From Lysobacterales bacterium (lineage in GTDB: Bacteria; Pseudomonadota; Gammaproteobacteria; Xanthomonadales; Marinicellaceae), in assembly GCA_020442665.1 (NCBI GenBank), contig JAGRJP010000034.1, positions 1 through 32,194 on the forward strand: DNA of 32,194 nucleotides, written 5' to 3'. Numbering within the stretch: position 1 is the first letter of the stretch; each line of letters opens with the position of its first letter. A program made the position numbers and the translations under genes. Shown one piece after another: positions 25,667-32,194 of the stretch. The notes beneath the pieces are model-generated. The model did no database searches and had not been told where the DNA came from. It worked only from the letters and a program-made list of their open reading frames with translations.

Positions 25667-26956
25667 TTATAAAACTGTATGAAGAAATTTACCACATTCA
25701 TCATCTCTTGCTGCCAATTGTTGCCATTTTTCGGGAGAAAGTTCGACTTTTAATGACCAACTATTGTCTTCATTAAAAACTTCATTCCGAACGGCTCCCA
25801 ATTGATAAAACAAAGCACGCAGCTTCCCAAATTGACCAGGCAGCAAAATATCTTTCACTAAATGGGTACGATTAAAGCGTTCTTCAATAGCTTTTAGCAA
25901 CATTTCTACACCACTTCCCGTTTGAGCAGATAGCCAACATTGTTCCACCAGGCCATTTTCATCCTTTATTACTTTTGGATCGAGATGATTGAGGTCTATT
26001 TTGTTAAAAACTTCAACGACCGGAATTTCATCTGCACCTATTTGCTCTAGAACTGATTTGACTTCTAAAATATGTTCATCCATTTCAGGATTATTGCAAT
26101 CGATAACATGGATGAGCAAGTCTGCTTCTACAGCTTCCTGCAAGGTTGCCTGAAATGCCGCAACCAAATCATGTGGTAAATCACGCACAAAACCAACGGT
26201 ATCGCCTGCGACCACTTCCGTTCCCTGAATACCCGGAAGTTTTCTAACTGTCGGGTCTAGTGTTGCAAAGAGTTGGTCAGCCGCATAGACTTTGGACTCA
26301 GTCATACGGTTGAACAAGGTCGATTTCCCGGCATTGGTATAACCGACAAAAGCAATCATTTTTGTTCCGCTTTGTTTACGGCCGCTTCGTCCTTGATTTC
26401 TCTGTTTGATGACTTTATCGAGTTTGCTTTTTAATTTTTTCACCCTAACAGCCAAAAGTCTGCGGTCGGTTTCTAATTGTGTTTCACCCGGTCCACGCAT
26501 ACCGATTCCACCCTTTTGTCTTTCAAGGTGAGTCCAGCCTCGAACCAAACGCGTGGATAAATGACGAAGTTGTGCCAATTCAACCTGAAGCATCCCTTCA
26601 TAGGAACGGGCTCTTTGTGCAAAAATATCAAGAATGAGTGTGGTTCTGTCAAGCACTCTGCATTTACAGAGTGATTCCAGATTTCTTTCTTGGATTGGGC
26701 TGAGTGCGACATCAACCAACACCAAATCAGCTCCTTTGTCAGAGACTTCTTGAGCGACTTTCTCAGCATTTCCTGTACCAATGAAAAACTTCGGCTCAGG
26801 GATTTTTCTTGATGGGCTTAAAACATCGAGAATAACTGCACCGGCAGACAAGGCCAGTTCAGAAAATTCTGTCACTTTTTCCGCATGTCCGCTTCCCGAA
26901 TTTGGACAAATGAGAATTGCGAGTTGACCCTTTTTTTTGCGTTCCTGATCTAACAA
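25667..26956 (-). CDS. hflX: Ribosome-associated GTPase HflX
   Basis: HflX is a GTPase that splits stalled or stressed ribosomes. The 429-residue product has the N-terminal nucleotide-binding domain (KFFIGTGNAEKVAQ, ALSPIQERNLESLCKCRVLDRT), the linker WTHLERQKGGIGMRGPGETQLETDRR and the G domain with VGYTNAGKSTLFNR (G1), DTVGFVRDLPHDL (G3) and NKID (G4). The first in-frame start is TTG at 26956, which gives an N-terminus equal in length to the E. coli protein; no strong ribosome site is seen. It follows hfq after ~90 bases and precedes hflK. Confidence 0.96.
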   Translation of the reverse strand: MLDQERKKKGQLAILICPNSGSGHAEKVTEFSELALSAGAVILDVLSPSRKIPEPKFFIGTGNAEKVAQEVSDKGADLVLVDVALSPIQERNLESLCKCRVLDRTTLILDIFAQRARSYEGMLQVELAQLRHLSTRLVRGWTHLERQKGGIGMRGPGETQLETDRRLLAVRVKKLKSKLDKVIKQRNQGRSGRKQSGTKMIAFVGYTNAGKSTLFNRMTESKVYAADQLFATLDPTVRKLPGIQGTEVVAGDTVGFVRDLPHDLVAAFQATLQEAVEADLLIHVIDCNNPEMDEHILEVKSVLEQIGADEIPVVEVFNKIDLNHLDPKVIKDENGLVEQCWLSAQTGSGVEMLLKAIEERFNRTHLVKDILLPGQFGKLRALFYQLGAVRNEVFNEDNSWSLKVELSPEKWQQLAARDDECGKFLHTVL

Positions 26957-26980
26957 ATTAATTGGTATGATTAAACAAAG

Positions 26981-27000
26981 TCGTATTATAAACGATACGA
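26981..27000 (-). promoter_or_regulatory. Candidate hflX promoter element with inverted repeat
   Basis: On the minus strand a perfect TATAAT occupies 26990-26985, placing initiation about 22 bases before the hflX TTG. Six-base arms TCGTAT and ATACGA (26981-26986 and 26995-27000) flank it, so a repressor could in principle cover the -10. The -35 is weak. Confidence 0.35.
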
Positions 27001-27047
27001 AGTAAAGTGTGTTTTAATTTGAAGTACCGAAGGAAAATCTCAGAAAA

Positions 27048-27284
27048 TTAGCTGTTATTTTCGAATTTATGCGTATCAATTAACTTTGCTGGAACAATTG
27101 TCGAGATGGCATGCTTATAAACCATTTGATTGGTATTGTTGTTGTTGAGAACAATTACAAACTGATCAAATGATTCAACCACACCTTGCAGTTTAATACC
27201 ATTCAGTAAAAATATAGAAACCGAGACTCTTTCCTTTCTCAGTGCGTTCAGAAATGGATCTTGAAGTGATGTCCCTTTTGCCAT
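27048..27284 (-). CDS. hfq: RNA chaperone Hfq
   Basis: The product has 78 residues starting [20 protein letters not shown], followed by the Sm1 region [26 protein letters not shown] and Sm2 [12 protein letters not shown]. It forms hexamers that pair small RNAs with mRNAs. An ATG two codons upstream (27290) is also possible, neither has a clear ribosome site, and the MAKG start is the family convention. The C-terminal tail is short (about ten residues after the Sm core), unlike the ~100-residue E. coli Hfq. miaA is not next to it; a YjgR-type ATPase gene precedes it. Confidence 0.97.
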   Translation of the reverse strand: MAKGTSLQDPFLNALRKERVSVSIFLLNGIKLQGVVESFDQFVIVLNNNNTNQMVYKHAISTIVPAKLIDTHKFENNS

Positions 27285-27314
27285 AGTCATATTTTTATAG
27301 TTATACTTAAGCGA

Positions 27315-27323
27315 ATTTTACCA
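27315..27323 (-). promoter_or_regulatory. Candidate extended -10 promoter of hfq
   Basis: On the minus strand the sequence is TGGTAAAAT, an extended -10 with hexamer TAAAAT, about 25-30 bases before the hfq starts. No good -35 is present. Confidence 0.35.
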
Positions 27324-27387
27324 TAGTTAACAACTTATTTTTGCAAAGCACCACTCATTTGTAACATTTGTTTACTATTGTAACACT

Positions 27388-28857
27388 CTACCTTTTCCCA
27401 AAAAAACTTTTCCACAAAGCATTAACGATTTTAGTGCCAAATCTTCTGACAACCGTTTTTCCGGCAGCTTCAATGAAAGTATCACCTCTGCGACCCCTGA
27501 CCCGCTTTTGATCTGCTTTTTCTCTTTCAAGTGCTTCTTCGGCTTCTTTCTTCTGCTTTTCGATTTGTTCCTGGCGTTTTTGCAATTTCTCAAATGCAGA
27601 ATCTTTATCCATATCATCGTCGTATTTATCTCCTATTGGAGATCGTGACATCACCGTTTTCCTTTCTTCATCATTTGCAGGTCCCATCCGACAACGAGGA
27701 GGAGAAATTTTAACCCAATCAACAACCGAAGGAGCTCCGTTTTCGTCCAAAGTTGAAACTAAAGCCTCACCAACTCCGAGCTGTGTAATTGCTTCTTCGG
27801 TATCAAAGTTGGGGTTCGGTCTGAAGCTTTCGGCTGCTGCCCGAATCACTTTTTGGTCTTTGGGAGTATAGGATCGAAGGGCGTGTTGTACTTTATTTGC
27901 CAATTGTCCGAGAATTGTTTCAGGAACATCACCTGGGGATTGCGTGCAAAAATAGATTCCCACACCTTTAGAGCGAACCAATCTTGCAACTTGCTCAATT
28001 TTTTGCAATAACGCTTTTGGGGCATCATTAAAAATTAAATGGGCTTCATCAAAGAACAATATCAACTTCGGCAATGGTTGATCGCCAACTTCAGGCAAAG
28101 ATTCAAACAATTCTGTCATCAGCCAAAGCATAAATGTGGCATACATTTGTGGATTCTGGATGAGATCTCTGGAGTCCATAATGCTGATGATGCCGTTTCC
28201 TGACAAATCTTGCTTCATCAAGTCGGATAATTCAATGGCAGGTTCGCCAAGGAGCATTTCCGCACCTTGTTGTTCCAACTTCAACAAGCGACGTTGAATC
28301 GCTCCAATGGATGAACTGGTAACACGTCCGTATTTGTTGGAAACGTCCTGATAATTATCGCCCATATAGGACAAAAGCTGTTGCAAATCCTTTAAATCGA
28401 GCAAAGCGAGCTTTTCATCTTGTGCCATTTTAAATCCGACATTAAGCACGCCTTCTTGAACATCCGATAATTCCAGAAAACGTCCCAATAACATCGGACC
28501 TAATTCCATAAGTGTAGTTCTGACAGGATGGCCATATTTTCGGTAAATATCCCAGAAAACGGTCGAAGAGCCTTCAAACTTATAATCTTTAACACCTAGT
28601 TTCTCGGCTCTGGCGATTAATTTCTCTTTTTCTTTTCCCGCTTGTGATAACCCCGAAACATCTCCTTTAACATCCGTAACAAACACTGGAACACCCAATC
28701 TTGAGAAGTTCTCGGCTAAAACCTGAACGGTTACCGTTTTCCCGGTACCGGTTGCTCCGGTAATAAGTCCGTGTCTGTTGGCAAAATGTCCTAAAATTTC
28801 TGCCGGGCGTTCACCTTTTCCAAAATGCAGTTTGACGGTTTCAAAATCACTTGCCAT
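27388..28857 (-). CDS. yjgR: YjgR/DUF853 family HerA-like ATPase
   Basis: A 489-residue ATPase of the DUF853 family related to HerA/FtsK-type translocases. Walker A is GLITGATGTGKTVTVQVLAE (about 30-49), then DVKGDVSGLSQAG, Walker B LILFFDEAHLIF, and the arginine-finger region VRSKGVGIYFCTQSPGDVP. The C-terminal ~100 residues are charged and coiled-coil-like (KRQEQIEKQKKEAEEALEREK). Its cellular role is not well established. The ATG overlaps the stop of the M17 peptidase (TAATG), so they are co-translated. In E. coli yjgR is close to pepA as well. Confidence 0.9.
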   Translation of the reverse strand: MASDFETVKLHFGKGERPAEILGHFANRHGLITGATGTGKTVTVQVLAENFSRLGVPVFVTDVKGDVSGLSQAGKEKEKLIARAEKLGVKDYKFEGSSTVFWDIYRKYGHPVRTTLMELGPMLLGRFLELSDVQEGVLNVGFKMAQDEKLALLDLKDLQQLLSYMGDNYQDVSNKYGRVTSSSIGAIQRRLLKLEQQGAEMLLGEPAIELSDLMKQDLSGNGIISIMDSRDLIQNPQMYATFMLWLMTELFESLPEVGDQPLPKLILFFDEAHLIFNDAPKALLQKIEQVARLVRSKGVGIYFCTQSPGDVPETILGQLANKVQHALRSYTPKDQKVIRAAAESFRPNPNFDTEEAITQLGVGEALVSTLDENGAPSVVDWVKISPPRCRMGPANDEERKTVMSRSPIGDKYDDDMDKDSAFEKLQKRQEQIEKQKKEAEEALEREKADQKRVRGRRGDTFIEAAGKTVVRRFGTKIVNALWKSFFGKR

Positions 28858-30239
28858 TACTCAACTCCATATCTTTTGCAAATCCAGTTAAACATTGCCA
28901 TCATGCCCAATGCTTCTCCACCTTTGGGATGCCCAACACGACCATTTGACCAGCCAAATGTGTCAATATGAACCCAAGGAATATTTTCACCAACAAATTC
29001 TTGCAGGAACAAGGCTGCAGTAATACAACCACCCATTGGAACAGAACCTGAGTTGGTTAAGTCTGCAATATCGGGAGTAATCTGGCTCTTATAAGGTTGA
29101 TAAAGTGGCATTGGCCATAGCGGATCAAAGACTTCGTTTGAGCAATTCATGATTTCTACATTGCAATCACTTTCATTACTAAAAACCGGCGGTAAATCCG
29201 CACCCAAAGCCACTCTGGCAGCTCCTGTCAATGTGGCAAAATCAACAATCAAGTTTGGGTTGAATTCACTGGCATAAGTCAAAGCATCCGATAAAATCAT
29301 TCGGCCTTCGGCATCAGTATGTCCAATTTCAACGGTTAAACCTTTGCGTGTTTTAACAATATCCCCTTGACGATGAGCGTTGCCTGCAATGGCGTTTTCA
29401 ACAGCCGAAATGACAACTTTAATTTTAAGCGGTAAATTTAAACGCATAATCAGTTGAGCCAAGCCCAAAACATGAGCCGCTCCACCCATGTCTTTTTTCA
29501 TATTCCGCATACTTGAAGCCGGTTTGACATTGTTACCACCGGTATCAAAACAAACACCTTTACCAACTAGACAAACAAATGGATCGCCATCTTTACCCCA
29601 ATCCATAGTCAAAACTCTGGGCTCTTTAAATGAAGCTCTGCCAATTAAATGCACCGCCGGAAAGTTTTGTTTGAGAAGGTCTTCTCCAACAATTTCAGAG
29701 AATTTTGCATTGTGTTGTTCGGCAATTTGTCTGGTGACCTCCGAAAGTTCTATTGGCCCCATGTCATCAGCAGGTGTATTTATTAAATCTCTGACCAGAT
29801 AGGTCGATTGAACCGTTTCCAGTGCCTTTTGATATTTAGTAGCAAGCCCTTTGACAACTAATTGAGATTTAGGCTGATCCGAAGATTTATATTTGTCAAA
29901 AAAATAACAACCAAAACCCCAGCCAACAACACATGAGTGAATCAATTTTTCATCTTCAGATTGCAGAAAATAATCACCGGCAGGTAAATCACCCGGTAAT
30001 TTGGCAAAGTCATGGAAGTCGTTATTTTCAGAAATTAAACAAACAACTTTTTTCAACTTTCCTTTTGAATCCAGTAAACACAGTGAACTGCCTACTACAT
30101 TACCAAAATCATATAAAGCAATTATGTTTTTAGTGGCTTCATCCTGTTCATTCACCCAGTTTTGAAATTGATTTTTTTCAACGGCTACTATTGCAATTGG
30201 AGTGGTATTTGATTTTTCTACAATATTTAGAATTGTCAT
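28857..30239 (-). CDS. M17 family leucyl aminopeptidase-like protein
   Basis: A 460-residue cytoplasmic dizinc aminopeptidase. The metal and catalytic residues are present: VGKGVCFDTGG (Lys, Asp), NVKPASSMRNMKKDMGGAAH (Lys and Asp) and the motif HTDAEGRMILSDAL (Asp, Glu, Arg), where most leucyl aminopeptidases have NTDAEGR. The N-terminal ~160 residues are divergent from PepA. The enzyme should release N-terminal residues from peptides. It starts ten bases after gmk and overlaps yjgR by one base. Confidence 0.92.
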   Translation of the reverse strand: MTILNIVEKSNTTPIAIVAVEKNQFQNWVNEQDEATKNIIALYDFGNVVGSSLCLLDSKGKLKKVVCLISENNDFHDFAKLPGDLPAGDYFLQSEDEKLIHSCVVGWGFGCYFFDKYKSSDQPKSQLVVKGLATKYQKALETVQSTYLVRDLINTPADDMGPIELSEVTRQIAEQHNAKFSEIVGEDLLKQNFPAVHLIGRASFKEPRVLTMDWGKDGDPFVCLVGKGVCFDTGGNNVKPASSMRNMKKDMGGAAHVLGLAQLIMRLNLPLKIKVVISAVENAIAGNAHRQGDIVKTRKGLTVEIGHTDAEGRMILSDALTYASEFNPNLIVDFATLTGAARVALGADLPPVFSNESDCNVEIMNCSNEVFDPLWPMPLYQPYKSQITPDIADLTNSGSVPMGGCITAALFLQEFVGENIPWVHIDTFGWSNGRVGHPKGGEALGMMAMFNWICKRYGVE

Positions 30240-30249
30240 AATTTTTCTG

Positions 30250-30873
30250 TTATTTCAGTAATTTTTTAATGATGTTTTTATTGATGACGGCTTGTTTCGC
30301 TGTTTCCAGTCGGTGGGCTCGCACAATCGTTTTTAAACACTTTAAAGCATCTTCAAAATCATCATTGATGACCAAATAATCGGCTTCATGATAATGTGAG
30401 ATTTCATTGATGGCTTTTTTCATTCTGGCATCAATCACTTCTTTGGAGTCTTGAGCTCTGTTCTCCAGACGTTCCTTTAATGCATCAATGCTTGGCGGCA
30501 AAATAAAAATGCTGATGGCATCAGGTCGGCGTTTTTTGATTTGCTCCGCACCTTGCCAGTCAATTTCCAAAACCACATCGTGACCTTCGTTCAGCATTTT
30601 GTCGACGGACTCTTGTGAAGTTCCGTAGAAATTCCCAAACACCTCGGCATATTCAAGAAAGTCTCCGGCTGTGATTTTTTGTTTGAATTTACTTTCGTCA
30701 ATAAAGTGATAATGATAACCATCAATTTCACGAGGTCTCGGAGCTCGGGTTGTTGAGGAAATTGATAACTTCAAATGATTTGTATCCCGAACCAAAGCAT
30801 TCACCAAACTGGTTTTTCCGGTTCCTGATGGTGCTGAGACGATAAATAATGTTCCTGTCAGATTTCCGCTCAT
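30250..30873 (-). CDS. gmk: Guanylate kinase
   Basis: Gmk phosphorylates GMP to GDP. The 207-residue product has the P-loop SAPSGTGKTSL (about 13-23), the GMP-binding STTRAPRPREIDGYHYHF, the segment YAEVFGNFYGTS, and VLEIDWQGAEQIKKRRP. Length and motifs are normal. It lies five bases after yicC, an order conserved in many bacteria. The usual next gene, rpoZ, is absent; an M17 aminopeptidase follows instead. Confidence 0.97.
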   Translation of the reverse strand: MSGNLTGTLFIVSAPSGTGKTSLVNALVRDTNHLKLSISSTTRAPRPREIDGYHYHFIDESKFKQKITAGDFLEYAEVFGNFYGTSQESVDKMLNEGHDVVLEIDWQGAEQIKKRRPDAISIFILPPSIDALKERLENRAQDSKEVIDARMKKAINEISHYHEADYLVINDDFEDALKCLKTIVRAHRLETAKQAVINKNIIKKLLK

Positions 30874-30878
30874 GATAT

Positions 30879-31751
30879 TTACTCGATATTTTGGATTTGT
30901 TCCCGCATTTGTTCTATAGCAACCTTCATGTCAATGCTGGATTGAGAAGTCAGAACAGTTGCCGACTTTGAACCAATAGTATTAGCCTCTCTGTGCAGTT
31001 CCTGAATGAGAAAATCCAAACGTCTGCCAACAGGTTCATCCAAATCGATCACTCTTTGGATTTCCTGAATGTGAGTGTTCAAACGATCTGTTTCTTCAAT
31101 AATGTCCGATTTTTGCAACAATAACGCCAATTCCTGCTCAAATCTCTCTTCATTGCAATCAATCTTCATTTCATCGAGTTTGGCCAATAAGCGTTCTTTC
31201 AGGCTTTGCTGAATTTCAGGAATGTGTTTTTCCACAATATTTCTGGTTTCGATAATAGTATCCAGCTTTTCAAGCAATACCGCTTTCAGTGATTCGCCTT
31301 CCCTGATTCTGGCTTCTACTAATGATTTAACAACATCCTCAATCAACTCAATCGCCGATTGTTCCATTTTTGCTGTGTTCTTTGGAGTTTGAATAATGAT
31401 TTGAGGCCATTTCAACAAATCCATGGTGTTGAAATCAGTATTGATATTGATGACTTTATTTTGAATTTCGCTACTGCATTCCAGTAATTGATTCAATAAT
31501 GGCATATTGACACTCAAATCTTCGATATCTGCATCCGGGTTGGGATAATATTTGATGAAAATCTCAACTTTTCCCCGGCTGATATATTTTCCAACCAGTT
31601 TTCTTATCTCACCTTCAGCCTTTCGCAAAAAATCAGGCTGCCTAAGAGTGATATCCAGAAATCTTTGATTGACAGAACGAATCTCACAGGTAAATCTGCC
31701 AAATTCGGTCTGAACATCTCCGCTGGCAAAAGCGGTCATTGATTTAAGCAT
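30879..31751 (-). CDS. yicC: YicC/YloC family endoribonuclease
   Basis: The product has 290 residues. Family landmarks are the N-terminal MLKSMTAFASGDVQTEFGRFTCEIRSVNQRFLDI-like block, a central LREGES-like segment (here RIREGESLKAVL), and the C-terminal DEPVGRRLDFLIQELHREANTIGSKS and SIDMKVAIEQMREQIQNIE. YicC-type proteins are endoribonucleases implicated in small-RNA turnover. It sits directly upstream of gmk with a five-base gap. It is about 38 bases downstream of the nucleosidase gene. Confidence 0.95.
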   Translation of the reverse strand: MLKSMTAFASGDVQTEFGRFTCEIRSVNQRFLDITLRQPDFLRKAEGEIRKLVGKYISRGKVEIFIKYYPNPDADIEDLSVNMPLLNQLLECSSEIQNKVININTDFNTMDLLKWPQIIIQTPKNTAKMEQSAIELIEDVVKSLVEARIREGESLKAVLLEKLDTIIETRNIVEKHIPEIQQSLKERLLAKLDEMKIDCNEERFEQELALLLQKSDIIEETDRLNTHIQEIQRVIDLDEPVGRRLDFLIQELHREANTIGSKSATVLTSQSSIDMKVAIEQMREQIQNIE

Positions 31752-31789
31752 GTCTTATCTGACGTTTTTTAAAGTCGCTTATTATAACC

Positions 31790-32194
31790 TTATTTCAATA
31801 AAGTTGATATTCCAAATTTTTCCTTGAGTAAATCGGCAAACAAATGAGCACCATTAGCTACAGACTCTGTCCAGTCTTCTCCGGCGGATTCATTGGCATT
31901 ATCGCTGATAAACTTATAAGCCTCAAACTTCACACCATGATGTTCACAAACTTTATTCAAAGCATAACCCTCCATATCCACTAAATCAATATCCACACCC
32001 AAGCCTTCTAATTGCTTCTCTGCATTGGTTATAAAACTGTCACCGGTTCCAAGGACAATGCCTGTCTTTTCGGGAAGTTTTTCATCGGATAAAGGCGTGA
32101 TTCCGCGAGGAAAGTCCAAACCACGAACATCCATATCCACCTGCACAAAATGCGCCACTTTGTGCAAACCAACCAAATCAGCAATTCCGCCGGC
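31790..32194 (-). CDS. 5'-methylthioadenosine/S-adenosylhomocysteine nucleosidase-like (N-terminus cut by right edge)
   Basis: The C-terminal ~134 residues of a nucleoside phosphorylase-superfamily protein. The frame is open to the right edge, so the start is missing. Visible motifs are AGGIADLVGLHKVAHFVQVDMDVRGLD and GTGDSFI, then VDMEGYALNKVCEHHGV with the ribose-binding Met-Glu and FISDNANES with the catalytic Asp. These match MTA/SAH nucleosidase, which cleaves adenine from by-products of polyamine and methyl-transfer reactions. Another purine nucleosidase or phosphorylase cannot be excluded without the N-terminus. Confidence 0.85.
   Translation of the reverse strand, partial: AGGIADLVGLHKVAHFVQVDMDVRGLDFPRGITPLSDEKLPEKTGIVLGTGDSFITNAEKQLEGLGVDIDLVDMEGYALNKVCEHHGVKFEAYKFISDNANESAGEDWTESVANGAHLFADLLKEKFGISTLLK

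Noticed and set aside
26473-26781. 102-codon ORF in another frame within hflX
   Set aside because: hflX is clearly coding throughout, and the ORF has no ribosome site or family resemblance.
27358-27388. Two direct copies of TTGTAACA between hfq and yjgR
   Set aside because: They resemble the -35 of the candidate ECF promoter, but no matching -10 or gene start follows in either direction.

Overview
The window is a gene-dense, AT-rich stretch of a bacterial chromosome. The gene content points to a gammaproteobacterium: an RsmJ-type 16S rRNA methyltransferase, Hfq-HflX-HflK-HflC-PurA in the classical order, a probable HolD and a YjgR-type ATPase. The low GC, the ECF sigma/DUF4252 cassette and the absence of enteric neighbour genes (no miaA beside hfq, no rpoZ after gmk) suggest a marine, early-branching lineage such as a Marinicella-like organism. 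That genus-level guess is inference only. No tRNA, rRNA, CRISPR array, insertion sequence or phage gene was seen, and no gene-free gap exceeds 250 bases.

Left part, 1-10325. A plus-strand run proS(3' part)-SAM methyltransferase-thiL, coupled by overlapping stop/start codons, converges on a minus-strand block. That block holds a DCC-family protein and a six-gene operon read right to left: STAS protein, MlaE-like permease, MlaF-like ATPase, MCE protein, PqiC-type lipoprotein and probable HolD. Together the first five form an intermembrane lipid transport system. Further right are a cyclophilin, a lipoprotein and a tyrosine phosphatase in one minus-strand operon. Divergent from these is an ECF sigma factor, a small membrane protein (probable anti-sigma) and an exported DUF4252 protein, followed by rpmE2 with its own promoter and a textbook terminator.

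Middle, 10390-20425. Citrate synthase (gltA) and rsmJ are followed by convergent minus-strand genes for a saccharopine-dehydrogenase-like oxidoreductase and an M3 metallopeptidase lipoprotein. Divergent from the peptidase is a lone soxB (thiosulfohydrolase), then a flavin/4Fe-4S amine dehydrogenase of the trimethylamine/histamine dehydrogenase family, then a small exported protein. This sulfur/amine oxidation block is the most accessory-looking part of the window.

Right part, 20428-32194. Everything is on the minus strand: MTA/SAH nucleosidase (cut by the right edge), yicC, gmk, an M17 aminopeptidase, yjgR, hfq, hflX, hflK, hflC, purA, a YceI-like protein and nhaA. Most neighbours are separated by only a few bases.

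Points most worth a second look are the amine dehydrogenase with a changed substrate pocket, the lone soxB that appears to be a Tat-exported lipoprotein, a palindrome family that has one copy inside the start of rsmJ, a candidate self-regulating ECF promoter, and the MCE operon that lacks mlaC and ends in a holD-like gene. Nothing here is clearly a wholly new system; most of the window is core genome.
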